From Diphasiastrum complanatum (taxonomy: Eukaryota > Streptophyta > Lycopodiopsida > Lycopodiales > Lycopodiaceae), in the NCBI GenBank assembly GCA_029204225.1, contig CM055101.1:43176927-43240926 (forward strand): DNA of 64,000 nt. The letters run 5' to 3'. The position numbers were made by a program, and so were the translations under genes. This document shows positions 1-10,326 of this stretch, piece by piece. The notes beneath the pieces are model-generated. The model saw only the letters and a list, made by a program, of their open reading frames with translations, ran no database searches and was not told where the DNA came from. Within the stretch, counting starts at the first letter, position 1, and every line of letters starts with the position of its first letter.

Positions 1-641
1 GGTATTCGTCTTTGTGTCGATTACAAAAAGCTTAATAAAATGACAATCATGAACCGTTATCCCTTACCTCGGATGGACGACTTAATGGACCGATTGAATG
101 ATGCAAAGTATTTCACCAAATTGAACCTTAGGTCGGGATACCATCAAATTAGAATTCATGAGGGAGATGTTTCCAAAACTGGTTTTCGTTCTAGGTATGT
201 CCATTACGAATTTTTAGTTTTACCCTTTGGTCTAACTAATGCCCCGACAACCTTCCAACAGATGATGAACGATATTCTTCGTCCATATCTAGGGAAGTTT
301 CTCGTGGTATTTTTGGATGACATTCTAATTTATAGTAAGGAGCACGAGGCGCATTTGCATACAGTCTTAGATAATCTAAGGCAGGCAAAGCTTTATGCTA
401 AGGAGTCTAAGTGTGAGTTTTTTAGATAAGACTCAAGTACTTGGGACATATCGTTTTTGATCGAGGTCTTGAAATCGATTACGATAAAGTCCAGAAAGTT
501 CGTGACTGGCCTATCTTGAAAACCATTAGGGAAGTTAAATCTTTTTTGGGCTTCACGGAGTTTTTCCATAAATTCATTAAATACTATGCCTTAATTGCAT
601 TGCCTCGAACCAAACTTTCGATCCAACATGAAGTAGAGTAG
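1..641 (+). pseudogene. Ty3/gypsy reverse transcriptase fragment, frameshifted
   Basis: This is the reverse-transcriptase core of a Ty3/gypsy retrotransposon, cut by the left edge of the window. The reading begins with the CVDYKKLN block, then YPLPRMDDL, the [10 protein letters not shown] block, LPFGLTNAP and the catalytic FLDDILIYS box near 310-335. Frame 1 hits TAA at 427-429. Similarity continues in frame 3 from about 429 (KYLGHIV, then the connection segment with KSFLGF) to a stop at 639-641, so at least one small indel breaks the gene. RNase H and integrase do not follow; the sequence changes abruptly after about 600. It is a different family from the intact chromovirus at 4.3-10.3 kb, because residues differ throughout the conserved blocks. 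Dead fragment; family identity is secure. Confidence 0.9.
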
Positions 642-1803
642 GTGAAGATGAGTATCAAACCTAATAAATCCAGCCCTCTTGAGTCCATAACAAACCTCAA
701 TAAACTCACCAATGAGATCTCCCTTGCCTTGAAAAAATTGCCCCTCGATTTGCTCCATGTAATCTTCTCCAACCAACCTTTTGCCATCTCGATCATGAGT
801 GCTCAATTCACAATCATAGAATCCTTTGAGTTGATGAAGAGATGTGAGATCCATGCCTTGGATCTTCCCAAGAACCAATCTTCCATTGCTCTTTCCTTCA
901 TAGGACTCCCTCTTAATGATTGCATCATAAGAAGTAAAAACCTCAAAGACATTAGAAGCCATGAAAAAATCATTAGTAATATAAGGCTGATTGAAGTACT
1001 CTCTTTTTTCAAACAAGAACTTCTATTCAATGGTTTAAGTAATGACTCATATGATAATGAATCTTCCTCACTATCATTCACAATGACATCATTCAAAGTA
1101 CATCCTACTTTGAACACTTCACATACTTCTCTTCTTCTTGACTTGTGACTATCTCCGTCACCAACTCTCTTGATAGAACCATTTGATCTACTCTCTTTAT
1201 GAAAACATGTGACTCCACTTGCTGGAAAAATGACTTGGTAGAATCATAACAAAGAAATTTAAAAGAACCACCTCCTTCATGAATGCACCTAGCAACATTT
1301 TTTTCCATATGATCAAAGAAATTATTAACAACTACCTTTTCCAAGGAAGAACCTTCACCACCTCCATTGATGAAGTCAGCTCTTTCCTTACCTTTTGCAT
1401 GCTTGCACTGGCCATGAAGAGCCATTGAAGAGCCATCATTATCCTCATAACTAGCCAAGTTAGCACAAAGATGAACATTTCCAAAAAGCATATTAGATCT
1501 TGATCTAGATCTAGCATAAAGAAGCTTGTTAGACTTTGCATAAGATCCACCAATTTTATTGATGCTAAAAGGGAACTTTGGAAAGTTGAGACCAATCTCC
1601 TTTTCCATTCCATCCTTTTTGTTATCCATAACAAAAGCATCAAGCTTGAAAAGTCTACCTTGTCTATTGCCCCTAGCAACCAAGATTTCTTCCTTTGTAA
1701 TGAAACAAACATCACCACCAAACTTTACCATGTATCCTTTCTCTATCGTTTGACCACAACACTTAACAAATTCTTTGAGTGAATGGAACAAAATCAATTG
1801 CAC
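591..1803 (-). pseudogene. decayed minus-strand stretch with copia pre-integrase/integrase similarity
   Basis: A minus-strand frame runs from 1803 to 1105. Its start reads like the Ty1/copia GAG-pre-integrase segment: GYMVKFGGDVCFI followed by RQGRLFKLDA matches the same block in the copia element at 53.2 kb. About 50 residues later an SRSRSN...NVH block resembles the start of the copia integrase core. The HHCC zinc motif and the DDE residues are not visible. Downstream (1117-591) other minus-strand frames stay open but I do not recognise them. I infer a heavily decayed copia fragment, possibly rearranged; the part below about 1100 is unassigned and could be something else. Confidence 0.45.
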
Positions 1804-1900
1804 AAGATTTCTATTGCATAGGCTCTATCATTCCTTATGAGTAGAAGCAATTAGAAGTCAATTTGAATCTGATTTTTCCAGTGCATGGTTAGTGCAAGTC

Positions 1901-2022
1901 ATTGCATATTGTTGCATGAGCTTGCATGTTCCTTAAACATTCTTGCATGTCATTGCATGTTGTTGCATGAGCTTGGATGTTGCTTAAACGTTCTTGCATG
2001 TCAATGCATGTTGTTGCATGAG
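1901..2022. repeat. 51-bp minisatellite, about 2.4 copies
   Basis: Two adjacent 51-bp units (1901-1951 and 1952-2002) and a partial third (2003-2022) share the core TTGCATGAGCTTG and repeated GCATG words. The unit is a multiple of three and the minus strand stays open across it, giving a 17-residue peptide repeat with HATTCNDMQ at its core within an open frame from 2173 to 1889. No promoter or homology supports a gene. Confidence 0.8.
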
Positions 2023-2207
2023 GTCTTTTAAGCCTCGAGGCAACTTGTGGGCTTATTAGATCCAAGATCCTCAAGCTTCCCCTAAACTTTGGTGTCTCGA
2101 ATTGTGTTTTTTCACGCTCTAGGCTACCCTGATTTGCAGCACATTGAATATTTAATGTTTCTGTTTGATTCATTTCTTATGTACTATCCTAATAGTATGT
2201 AAATGAT

Positions 2208-2215
2208 ATTCAAAC
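2208..2215. repeat. left target-site duplication of the hAT element (ATTCAAAC)
   Basis: The 8-mer ATTCAAAC directly precedes the CATAGTTGCA terminus and recurs directly after the other terminus at 13586-13593. Eight base pairs is the duplication length known for hAT transposons. Confidence 0.93.
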
Positions 2216-2280
2216 CATAGTTGCACTACGATTCTGAATCGCAGTTTAGAATCGCAATTCGGAATTTTCCTAGAATCGTT
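2216..2280 (+). repeat. left terminal inverted repeat and subterminal repeats of hAT
   Basis: CATAGTTGCA (2216-2225) pairs with the element's right end. Three GAATCG-type words follow (around 2232-2276), and their inverted equivalents sit inside the right end. Clustered subterminal words are where hAT transposases usually bind. Confidence 0.85.
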
Positions 2281-2532
2281 TTTTTTTTTTGATTTTTTTT
2301 TTGGAAATCTGGGTATTAGATGAAAGCTCTAATTAAGAGCATTATTGCTGTGTAGTTTGCCAAATTTTTCAGGTACCGGATGGTCCAGTTCAGGTGCATT
2401 AATCCATGTTGGATTCTGTCAAGGATAAAAATTCAAAACTAACCTCTAGCTGTTCGTTACAATCACAGATGGTCCCAGTGGGACAGAGACAGAGAATTGT
2501 AGAGCAATTGTACCTTGCTTTTTGCTTCGTGG

Positions 2533-2600
2533 GGGGCTGCCCCCCGACCCCCCCCTGCTCCTGGACCCCCCCGGCGACAGTAGCAGGGGGGGGGGGGGTG
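2533..2600. repeat. G/C homopolymer-rich tract in the hAT 5' non-coding region
   Basis: Alternating runs of G and C (GGGGGGCTGCCCCCCGACCC and, from 2585, a run of about 13 G) can fold back on themselves. Open frames crossing it on both strands are proline/glycine-rich by-products of the composition. The stretch 2281-3370 around it has no supported gene. Confidence 0.6.
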
Positions 2601-2906
2601 CTGCCCCTGCACGTAGATAAAATTGGGCTCCAAATGCGCGCCGAGAAGGGCCCAATATTTATGCCCCCAACTGTATGCACATTGCACTCACATCTCCAGT
2701 GAAATGATTGCAAAAGTGATCATCATCCATAGAGTTGATAGTTTGGGCTGTATACAGCATTAACAATTACTGAGAACCAGAGCAAATAACAACCAAATAG
2801 CTACTGACTTTTATCTGTCTGTGCCCTATTTACTGCACTTCTGGGAGGCAAAACGCTGGTTTGACCATTGCTCCCCTAAAAAAATTTCAGCCATAAGCTA
2901 TTTTTG

Positions 2907-2908
<2 letters not shown>

Positions 2909-2962
<54 letters not shown>

Positions 2963-2971
2963 ATATATATG
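2909..2971. repeat. (TA)n microsatellite
   Basis: About 62 bp of almost uninterrupted TA dinucleotide, broken once by TTA. It lies in the hAT 5' region upstream of the transposase. Confidence 0.95.
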
Positions 2972-3370
2972 TATCATAGGTTACCGCGGGACCGTACTGG
3001 TACTACGGTACCACAATATAATAATATTTTTAATATTTAATATTTTTTTTAATTTTTTTGACCTAAATCTACCCGCCCCCCTCGCATCTTCTCTGAAATT
3101 TTTTTGCGCCCTCGCTGCCCTGCCTTCGCTACTGTTTTTGCCTGCCTGCCTTTGCTGCCTTGCGTCGCCCTTCGCCCATGCAATGCCCTGTTTGCTGCCT
3201 TGCGTCACCCTTCGCCCATGCAATGCCCTGCCTTGCATCTGATTTGCTTCGCCTTGCCTTCGCCCATTTTCAGCGTCTCTCCAACAGTGAACCCTACTGT
3301 TTTTTTTCCAACTTTCCATCCTTCCAGCTTTAGCTTCATCTGCATTTTTTCCCTAGTTTTCTCCATCACA

Positions 3371-4339
3371 ATGGTGCAGTTCGACCTTTTCGATCTGTGG
3401 GACGAGGTGAACGTTGTCAGGCGGGTCCGACAAGACCAACAAGACCGGTCAGAAGGTCGTGCGTTGCCGATACTGCCTAGTCGAATTTGTTGCGTCCCTC
3501 ACTCGCCGGCCACGTCTTGTGGCGGGGGAGAACACCATTTCGGAGGGCGTTCTCCGGTTTTGCACCGCTCCTTATGTGGCTGACCCAGAGTTGCTGCCTG
3601 CTTGGCTGGCACGCACGAGGAGAGGGAGTGCATTCTCGTCCCGTCCCATTGCTCCTCATCCCCCTCAGACAGTTCCACCACACGCACCCCCATCTGCACC
3701 CATTCCGGTGGATCCCGTCCCCTCGCGTCCGCCAGTTGCCACTACGGTTCCACCACCACGTCCTGTTGCTCGCACGCCCCCAGTTTACGATTTTCTCATG
3801 GACTCTCCGCCACCCGAGCAGGCCCAGGATGCTAGTGACGAGGCCTTCGAGGATGTTGAGGAGATCCCTCCCTCCCTTCGTTCCCATCCGGATGATGTCC
3901 TTAGCCAACAGTTTTCGTATCCCATGCCAGATGTTGCCCCTCCAGTGTACCCCACTTATGTTGCTGCACCCATCCGTGCCAGTGCATCCCACTCTCCCCA
4001 TCCCACGTCTACAGCCGATGCATCCACTAGTGCCCAGCCTGTCGCGTCATCATCCATTCCCGTCACGGTTGATGCACCATGCTGGAGGTCCACTACCCGT
4101 CGCCCACCAGCAGGGAGAGCCCTTACACAGCAGACCATTCGCGGCGTGCATCAGCCGCACATGGACAGAGAGGCCACACAGGTCGTGGCCAGTTTGATAT
4201 ATGAGCTGAACCTTCCTTTTGCCATCACCGATTTTGAGCCTTTCAGAAGGGTATTCCGCCTTGCACAGTCTGTCAGCCCTAGCTGGAGAGTCCCTAGTTC
4301 AGAGGTTGTTTGCACACACATGCTGAGAGATAGGGTCGA
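3371..4339 (+). pseudogene. hAT transposase, 5' half (BED-like finger and N-terminal region)
   Basis: The likely start is ATG 3371, reading MVQFDLFDLWDEV, which resembles the W-containing beginning of a BED domain. A one-base shift near 3411-3420 moves the reading to the frame that carries KVVRCRYCLVEF, the Cys-x2-Cys half of a BED finger. The downstream His/Cys half is imperfect in this frame, so the finger may be damaged. A long Pro/Ser/Thr-rich linker follows (about 3600-4140), then a conserved hAT-like block with LPFAITDFEPFRRVF near 4215-4250. The gene is cut at 4339 by the chromovirus; the hAT frame resumes at 10327. The apparent extension to 4412 is retroelement LTR, not transposase. 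Confidence 0.85.
4335..4339. repeat. left target-site duplication of the chromovirus (GTCGA)
   Basis: GTCGA precedes the LTR start and is repeated at 10322-10326. The related uninterrupted hAT copy at about 22,476 has only one equivalent site (GTTGA), which independently confirms the insertion point. Confidence 0.95.
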
Positions 4340-4697
4340 TGTAATAGATCCTAACACCACAGTAGGGCAAACACTAATTGATCCACCCAACCTTGCCTAC
4401 TCCCTGATATAGAGTAAGCCCCTCCTAGCCCAGTGTGAGGACTGGTAGCATGCTACTGCCAAGTGTCGGCCACGTGGCACTGACGTGGCCGACTGCACGT
4501 CGGGACCCAACTGGGGGCCCTATCCTGCTGACAGGGTCCCTAGGCTGTGTTAGGCCCGCCATGGCTATGGACCGTGCTGGGGCACACTACTCACACTGTC
4601 TTGCCCTGTTGGTCATGTACGCTGGACACGACCCTGACTGTGGTATCTGACCTATCTGTGTTCTCTAGGGTTCGGCACTGGTTACGAGCTCGTAACA
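4340..4697 (-). repeat. chromovirus 3' LTR
   Basis: 358 bp, TG at one edge and CA at the other (TGTAATAGATCC...GCTCGTAACA on the plus strand). It matches 9964-10321. In element orientation this is the 3' copy, beside the polypurine tract and the end of pol. The short open frames inside it are not genes. Confidence 0.95.
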
Positions 4698-4710
4698 CTC
4701 CCTCCCCCTT
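4698..4710 (-). other. polypurine tract of the chromovirus
   Basis: On the minus strand AAGGGGGAGGGAG abuts the 3' LTR directly, the expected position and composition of the plus-strand DNA primer. It overlaps the last bases of the pol frame. Confidence 0.9.
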
Positions 4711-7700
4711 AAGAACCGTCTTGGTCCTCTAAGACAAAGTCTGGAAAAATCTTGCGAAGGACGCTGCCTCTTTCCCAAGTGGCATTCTCAACAGGCTGAT
4801 CATTCCACTTAACCAGATATTCTCGGTATAGAGTATGACGAGTCTGCGTCTCTCTACTATCAAGAATTTCCTCTGGTTCATGTGGAGGTTGTTGAGGATC
4901 CAATGGGAGAACTAGAACACTGTCCCCTACCAGATTATCTGATCTGGTTAAGGCTTTTCGTAACTGACTTACATGAAAAACTGGAAAAACCTTACTGCTG
5001 TGTGGGAGTTCTAGTTCATAGGTGACCTCGCCTAGTCTCCTACTGATGGTAAAGGGACCACAATACCTTGGAGACAACTTAGCACACACTCCTGATTTGA
5101 GGGTTTTAGAGTCAACTGGGACTCTCAAGTAGACTTTCTCACCAGTGGAGAACTGCACATCCCGTCTGTGTGGATCTGCATAATGCCTGGCTCGATCCTG
5201 GGATTGTCTAATGCTACGCTTAGCATGTTCTATCATCTGGTTTAGGTCTTCTAAAAAGTTTCTGGCTGCTTCAACTTTTTCTTGTTTAAACCCTACAGCT
5301 GTGGGTGAGCGTGGCTGAAAACCGTACATCAGCATAAATGGGCTGTATCCCGTAGCTGAATGTTTGGTACTGTTGTAAGCAAACTCTAATATTGAGAGAT
5401 ACTCCTCCCAATTAGTCTGCCTCTTGCTGACGTATGCACGAAGCATATCCTCCAGCACTTGATTTACCCTTTCTGTTTGACCGTCCGTCTGTGGATGGTC
5501 AGTGGTACTCATATTAAGTTTAGTATGGAGATGATGGAATACTGCCTTCCAAAAATTTCCAGTAAACTTACTGTCCCGGTCGCTGACTATGCCGGAAGGT
5601 AGACCGTACAATTTAAATAGCCCGTCTACAAACAACCTCGCTAACTCTGGAGCTCTAACGGTTGTTTTGGTCGGAATAAAATGAGCCATTTTGGTCAGAC
5701 GGTCAACTGTGACCCATATAGCGTCATTACCCTTTTGGGTTTTAGGCAGGCCTACTATAAAATCCATGGAGATACTCTCCCATTTACCAGCTGGTATTTC
5801 TAAGGGATGCAACAACCCTCCTGCCTTTAAACGCTCTGCTTTATTTACTTGACATTTCTGGCAACTGGTTACATACTGGTGGACGTCCTTTTTCATACTG
5901 GGCCAGAAAAATTGCCTACGAAGAAGCTCATAGGTCTTCTGTATGCCTGGGTGTCCCGCGCTAGGATTGTCATGACATTCATATAGGACCTGCTGCCTAT
6001 AATCCTCTGAATTGGGGACACATACTCTATCTCTATAGAGCAAGTACTCATCCTGAATGGAATACTGTTTCCATTTGAATCCTTGAGTCAACTGACCCTC
6101 AACCACTGGGGTTTGCTTGGGTAATACAACCTCAGAATCCTCAACGTCATCTGACGACGTATACTCGGACTCATCATCATCCTCAACGGAAGCTGCCGTA
6201 TTCTTGGATGAACTGGCACCAGCCCCGGGAACTGGTTCTGGAGTCTGTAACTGTCTGTTCTGGACTGAGTTCCAGATAATAGAGAAGAATGCATCATGTT
6301 GGCATTTCCCTCTCAAGGACTCGAGTAACTCATTACGAATCTGAGTAAAACTCAGCTCGTTTATCATAGGCATTCTGCTAAGGGCATCTGCTACTGTATT
6401 GAATTTTCCACGCCTATATCTGATAGACATGTCAAACTCTTGCATCAACTCTGCCCAACGAGCTTTCCGACCTCTAAGCTCAGGTTGATTGCAAAGGTAT
6501 CTGAGACTCTCATGGTCTGTCAGGACCTCAAAGTTGGCACCATACAAATAATGCCTCCAAGTCTTAAGGGCATGGACTATAGAAAAGAGTTCCTTTTCAT
6601 AGGCACTATACCTAGTCTGTGCTGGCTCGAGTTTTTTACTCTCGAACGCAACTGGTCGTCCACCCTGAGTTAGCACAGCACCTACTGCAAAGTCGCTAGC
6701 ATCTGTTTCGACCACAAATGGCTGATTGGGGTCGACGACCTTTAAAACTGGTGCTGTGGCTAAAGCTGTTTTGAGAGCATCAAAGCTCTCCTGTTGTGCG
6801 GACTCCCAAATGAACTCCTTTCCCTTCCCCTTAAGGAGATTTGTCATAGGGACTGCTATCTGAGCATATTCCTTGACAAATCGTCTGTAATATCCCGCCA
6901 GACCAAGAAAGATTTGAAGTTCCAAAATATTCTGAGGTCTCAGCCAACTGAGTATGGCTTTAACCTTATTTGGGTCCATCTTAATCCCATCTGAAGAGAT
7001 AATGTGACCCAAATATGCTACTTCTTCAACGAAGAATTCACACTTGGATTGTTTAGCATAAAGCTTATGCTTTCTGAGCAGTCGAAACACCTTTCTGAGG
7101 TGTTTTAGATGCTCCTTCCTCGTTTTGCTGTAGAAGAGGATGTCATCTAAAAATACGACTACAAACTTACCCAAGTATGGTCTGAGGACACTGTTCATCA
7201 AGGTCATAAAGGTAGCTGGAGCATTTGTGAGCCCAAATGGCATCACCTTAAACTCATAATGACCGTGACGAGTCCTAAAAGCTGTTTTCGAGACATCTTC
7301 CGATTTTATACGGACTTGATGATATCCCGATCTGAGGTCTATTTTACTGAAAAACTTAGCCCCGTCGAGTTGATCAAACAACTCGTCTGCCCGAGGCATA
7401 GGGTATTTATTCTTAATTGTGACTTTATTGAGGGCTCTGTAATCTACGCAAAGACGCATAGACCCCTCTTTCTTTTTCACCAATAGGACTGGTGAGGCCC
7501 ATGGTGAACTACTGGTCTGAATTTGGCCTTTCCCAAGATAGTCTGTTAACTGCCTAGTTATTTCTTCATCCTCTGTTCGGCTGACCCGATACGGAGGTTT
7601 AGAAACAGGTGCTGTACCTGGTACTAGGTTTATTACATGATCTACCTCTCTGCTAGGTGGTAAACCATGTGGCAAATCTTCAGGAAAAACATCTTTAAAT

Positions 7701-7870
7701 TTAGACAATAAAGTTTCTAATTTACTGATTTTCTGCTGAATAGAACTGGAAATAGAAATTTCAGGAATAAACTGAAAGTCACATAAGAATACCTGATGGT
7801 CTTCGTCTCCGATTAGCTGACAGAGCTCTGAACTGCAGACCAGGGCTGTTGGGAACATCATGCTCCCCAT
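4709..7870 (-). CDS. pol: chromovirus Pol: reverse transcriptase, RNase H, integrase, chromodomain
   Basis: 1,053 residues are open from the first Met, but the frame really begins by overlap with gag, so ATG 7870 need not be used. Reverse transcriptase comes first: [19 protein letters not shown], and the active-site FLDD at residues 240-243. RNase H follows ([24 protein letters not shown]). Integrase has an H...C..C finger ([11 protein letters not shown]...CQKCQ) and a D,D,E core in which [21 protein letters not shown] and [10 protein letters not shown] are visible. The C-terminal 60 or so residues ([16 protein letters not shown]) form a chromodomain, the chromatin-reading module of this clade. 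No stop or frameshift is seen. The frame is +1 relative to gag, overlapping it by 92 nt. Likely functional; acts in virus-like particles and then in the nucleus. Confidence 0.95.
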   Translation of the reverse strand: MGSMMFPTALVCSSELCQLIGDEDHQVFLCDFQFIPEISISSSIQQKISKLETLLSKFKDVFPEDLPHGLPPSREVDHVINLVPGTAPVSKPPYRVSRTEDEEITRQLTDYLGKGQIQTSSSPWASPVLLVKKKEGSMRLCVDYRALNKVTIKNKYPMPRADELFDQLDGAKFFSKIDLRSGYHQVRIKSEDVSKTAFRTRHGHYEFKVMPFGLTNAPATFMTLMNSVLRPYLGKFVVVFLDDILFYSKTRKEHLKHLRKVFRLLRKHKLYAKQSKCEFFVEEVAYLGHIISSDGIKMDPNKVKAILSWLRPQNILELQIFLGLAGYYRRFVKEYAQIAVPMTNLLKGKGKEFIWESAQQESFDALKTALATAPVLKVVDPNQPFVVETDASDFAVGAVLTQGGRPVAFESKKLEPAQTRYSAYEKELFSIVHALKTWRHYLYGANFEVLTDHESLRYLCNQPELRGRKARWAELMQEFDMSIRYRRGKFNTVADALSRMPMINELSFTQIRNELLESLRGKCQHDAFFSIIWNSVQNRQLQTPEPVPGAGASSSKNTAASVEDDDESEYTSSDDVEDSEVVLPKQTPVVEGQLTQGFKWKQYSIQDEYLLYRDRVCVPNSEDYRQQVLYECHDNPSAGHPGIQKTYELLRRQFFWPSMKKDVHQYVTSCQKCQVNKAERLKAGGLLHPLEIPAGKWESISMDFIVGLPKTQKGNDAIWVTVDRLTKMAHFIPTKTTVRAPELARLFVDGLFKLYGLPSGIVSDRDSKFTGNFWKAVFHHLHTKLNMSTTDHPQTDGQTERVNQVLEDMLRAYVSKRQTNWEEYLSILEFAYNSTKHSATGYSPFMLMYGFQPRSPTAVGFKQEKVEAARNFLEDLNQMIEHAKRSIRQSQDRARHYADPHRRDVQFSTGEKVYLRVPVDSKTLKSGVCAKLSPRYCGPFTISRRLGEVTYELELPHSSKVFPVFHVSQLRKALTRSDNLVGDSVLVLPLDPQQPPHEPEEILDSRETQTRHTLYREYLVKWNDQPVENATWERGSVLRKIFPDFVLEDQDGS

Positions 7871-9452
7871 GCAACTGGATCTCTCGGCCTTTATACTGAA
7901 AGCTGAGGGTGTTCTCCTGATAGTTTCTGTGGAGGGAAGGTCCTAAACTGTAGAGCCAATCTCTCCCGAGAACAATGTCTGTTCGATCCAGGTGCATTAT
8001 CTGAAAGTTTATTTGATCTTGGTACCCCTGAATACCAAGATTTAACTTACTTACCATAGTTTCCCATATTTTTTTATCTTCACCCTTAGCTAATGAAACT
8101 ATGTACCTATGCTGACTAGGTACTTCTGGTAGTTTAAGCTTTTTAACCAGGGTGTGGTTGATGAAATTATGGGTTGCCCCATCATCAACCATGACTCTTA
8201 CTGACTGGTTACCAACTTTCCCATGCATACGTACTAGGTCATGCGGCCCAAAGCTGAAGGGTCTCGCTAGCATTGCAGAGGTCAGCTGGCAACAGTGTTC
8301 ATGATCTTCATGATACACTTTGATCTCGGAAGCTGCCGAGTCACTGGGGAAACATACAGTCTGAACAAGATGAACTTGTTTTTTATCTTTTTTAGTGAAA
8401 GGCCCCTTGGGACACTGTCTGACTGTGTGTCCCTTGCCCATACACACAAAGCACAAACGTTCTTGTTTGGCTTTCTCAAAATCATCTGGTTTTAAGGGCT
8501 GTATGTGTGAAGGGCGTTTCTGAGGAGCTTCACCTTTAAATTTATCTTCTTTCTTTCTTTTTAAAAATTTCTTTTTAAATTGAAAGTCTTTCTGAGGAAG
8601 CTGCTCAGAAAGTGGTTGCTGTCTCGCTCTCTTCCTACCCACTGAATCATCATAGATTTGAGCATATCTGAGAGCTTGCTCAAGGGTAGTAGGCGAGTTT
8701 CTCTGGACCTCTACTTTATATTCATCTTTGAGGCCACGGACAAATCCCCTGATTTTTTGATAGTCATCCATATTTTTAATCTTTAAAATTGCCTCTCGAT
8801 ACTGCGAGATATATTGGATGAGGGACTTGTCCATTACTGTTCTTTCCCAGGCTTCCCAGGCTCTATCAAGTTCATTCTCTGGTAGAAATTCTCTTAGGAA
8901 AGCTTCTTCAAAAGCTTTCCATGACCGGGGAGTCTGCCCAGTCTCCTGGAGATTTAACCACCACTTATAGGCCATAGGCCCTAAAGAAAGACTGGCCTCA
9001 ATTGCTTGCAAATGGTCAGGGGTCTGTTTAAGAGCATGAATGTTCTTCCATTTGCTGAGGAAGGTTTGTAGAATATCTGCATTTCTATCCTTCTCTTCCC
9101 CATTAAAAGTAGGAGGCTTTAAATCACCCGAAACTGATGGAAGTGGAGAAGGGGATAACTGAGAAGTGGAGGGAAGGCTTCCTTTCGCGGAGCTCAAAAT
9201 CAAGTTTTTGAGTTCAGCGAACGAGTCGTCCACACTGGACTTGAAATTGGCTAATGCCAGCTTCAGTTCATCCACTTCTGTTACCAATTGGAGGAACTGC
9301 TCCTTGGTAACCAGTTCGTCGAGTTCTTCGGCGAACTGTTCCTGTTCTTCTACTTCCATGGGTTCCTTCCCTTTTCTGTAAGCCAAGGCTTCTGTTTCAA
9401 GTTCGTCGAAGCCTCTCTCCTGGGGTTGATCAGGTCCCTGAGGAGTGGTCAT
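7779..9452 (-). CDS. gag: chromovirus Gag with zinc knuckle and aspartic protease
   Basis: 557 residues from ATG 9452, the first ATG of a long clean frame after a 510-nt leader. An acidic, coiled-coil-like N-terminus (residues about 20-90) is followed by the retrotransposon capsid region (WWLNLQETG, then AFLREFLPE). A single CCHC knuckle, [14 protein letters not shown], occupies residues 334-347. A retropepsin-like domain follows, with [11 protein letters not shown] at 421-431 and a second conserved block IVLGRDWL. The usual D-S-G triad here reads D-D-G (423-425), a conspicuous substitution. Gag coats the RNA and builds the particle; the protease sits in the gag frame, not in pol. The C-terminal 30 residues overlap pol in another frame, so Pol expression needs +1 frameshifting or re-initiation. 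Confidence 0.93.
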   Translation of the reverse strand: MTTPQGPDQPQERGFDELETEALAYRKGKEPMEVEEQEQFAEELDELVTKEQFLQLVTEVDELKLALANFKSSVDDSFAELKNLILSSAKGSLPSTSQLSPSPLPSVSGDLKPPTFNGEEKDRNADILQTFLSKWKNIHALKQTPDHLQAIEASLSLGPMAYKWWLNLQETGQTPRSWKAFEEAFLREFLPENELDRAWEAWERTVMDKSLIQYISQYREAILKIKNMDDYQKIRGFVRGLKDEYKVEVQRNSPTTLEQALRYAQIYDDSVGRKRARQQPLSEQLPQKDFQFKKKFLKRKKEDKFKGEAPQKRPSHIQPLKPDDFEKAKQERLCFVCMGKGHTVRQCPKGPFTKKDKKQVHLVQTVCFPSDSAASEIKVYHEDHEHCCQLTSAMLARPFSFGPHDLVRMHGKVGNQSVRVMVDDGATHNFINHTLVKKLKLPEVPSQHRYIVSLAKGEDKKIWETMVSKLNLGIQGYQDQINFQIMHLDRTDIVLGRDWLYSLGPSLHRNYQENTLSFQYKGREIQLHGEHDVPNSPGLQFRALSANRRRRPSGILM

Positions 9453-9945
9453 CTTCGAAACTGAAAGAGAGCTACCTTAACTTCTGAAGGAAAAAAGTCT
9501 AAAAGACTAATTTACAACTGTACAAGGGAAAGGAAAGATGACTTAGCTGTTTCTGAGGACTGTACTTCCAAAGAGATTATGAAGAGGAACCCTTTCAGCT
9601 CTTTTCCCCAAGATTTCAGACCTGCTGTCCCGGAAAATGCCAGTTTGAAGCTTCAAAACGGTGCCAAATTTCCCGGTTCTTGAGTTGAGTAGCTGACTAA
9701 TCTGATTTGAGGTGTGGGGCTCCAACAAACCGAGTAAAAACCGGAAGTTTACAAAAAGAAATCCGGAATTTTTGAAGTCCCTGCCCTCGCTGGTTGGTCA
9801 GCAACCTGTCTGGCCCGATTTGTCCAATTTACAGCTCTAAAATCACCTTGATTCTCTGATTTACTCTCAGCCTGTAGGTCGCTGGTCTGTAGCAAGCAAG
9901 TCTGAAACTCAGACTCCTGAAAAACTTCTGAAAAACAGGGTTAAA
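9453..9945 (-). other. chromovirus 5' leader (no gene)
   Basis: About 490 bp between the primer-binding site and gag ATG 9452. It is presumably the untranslated and packaging leader. No convincing coding frame. Confidence 0.6.
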
Positions 9946-9962
9946 TTCTGAGATTTCTACCA
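9946..9962 (-). other. putative primer-binding site of the chromovirus
   Basis: One base inside the 5' LTR, the minus strand reads TGGTAGAAATCTCAGAA. The TGG fits pairing with a tRNA CCA end, but after TGGTA it departs from the initiator-Met site (TGGTATCAGAGC) used by the copia elements in this window. I do not recognise the primer tRNA. Confidence 0.6.
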
Positions 9963-9963
9963 G

Positions 9964-10321
9964 TGTAATAGATCCTAACACCACAGTAGGGCAAACACTA
10001 ATTGATCCACCCAACCTTGCCTACTCCCTGATATAGAGTAAGCCCCTCCTAGCCCAGTGTGAGGACTGGTAGCATGCTACTGCCAAGTGTCGGCCACGTG
10101 GCACTGACGTGGCCGACTGCACGTCGGGACCCAACTGGGGGCCCTATCCTGCTGACAGGGTCCCTAGGCTGTGTTAGGCCCGCCATGGCTATGGACCGTG
10201 CTGGGGCACACTACTCACACTGTCTTGCCCTGTTGGTCATGTACGCTGGACACGACCCTGACTGTGGTATCTGACCTATCTGTGTTCTCTAGGGTTCGGC
10301 ACTGGTTACGAGCTCGTAACA
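9964..10321 (-). repeat. chromovirus 5' LTR
   Basis: 358 bp matching 4340-4697. In element orientation it is the 5' copy, next to the primer-binding site, and would hold the promoter. Its edges are TG and CA, and GTCGA follows at 10322-10326. Confidence 0.95.
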
Positions 10322-10326
10322 GTCGA

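Larger units (their letters stand above)
4340..10321 (-). mobile_element. intact Ty3/gypsy chromovirus inside the hAT transposase
   Basis: A 5,982-bp LTR retrotransposon lies in minus orientation with 358-bp LTRs at both ends (TG...CA). I see no difference between the LTRs on reading them side by side. It has a purine tract beside the 3' LTR, a primer-binding site beside the 5' LTR, a gag-protease frame and a pol frame ending in a chromodomain. Both long frames are open. Chromodomain-bearing Ty3 elements are the chromovirus clade, whose integrase tail targets chromatin. The 5-bp duplication GTCGA flanks it. Identical LTRs mean a very recent insertion, later than the hAT it interrupts. Confidence 0.96.

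Noticed and set aside
2399..2713. Proline/glycine-rich frames on both strands
   Set aside because: Caused by G and C homopolymer runs; frames disagree between strands and none is conserved.
4435..4650. 71-residue frame, repeated identically at 10,059-10,274
   Set aside because: Lies wholly inside the two chromovirus LTRs, antisense to the element; the identity reflects LTR duplication.
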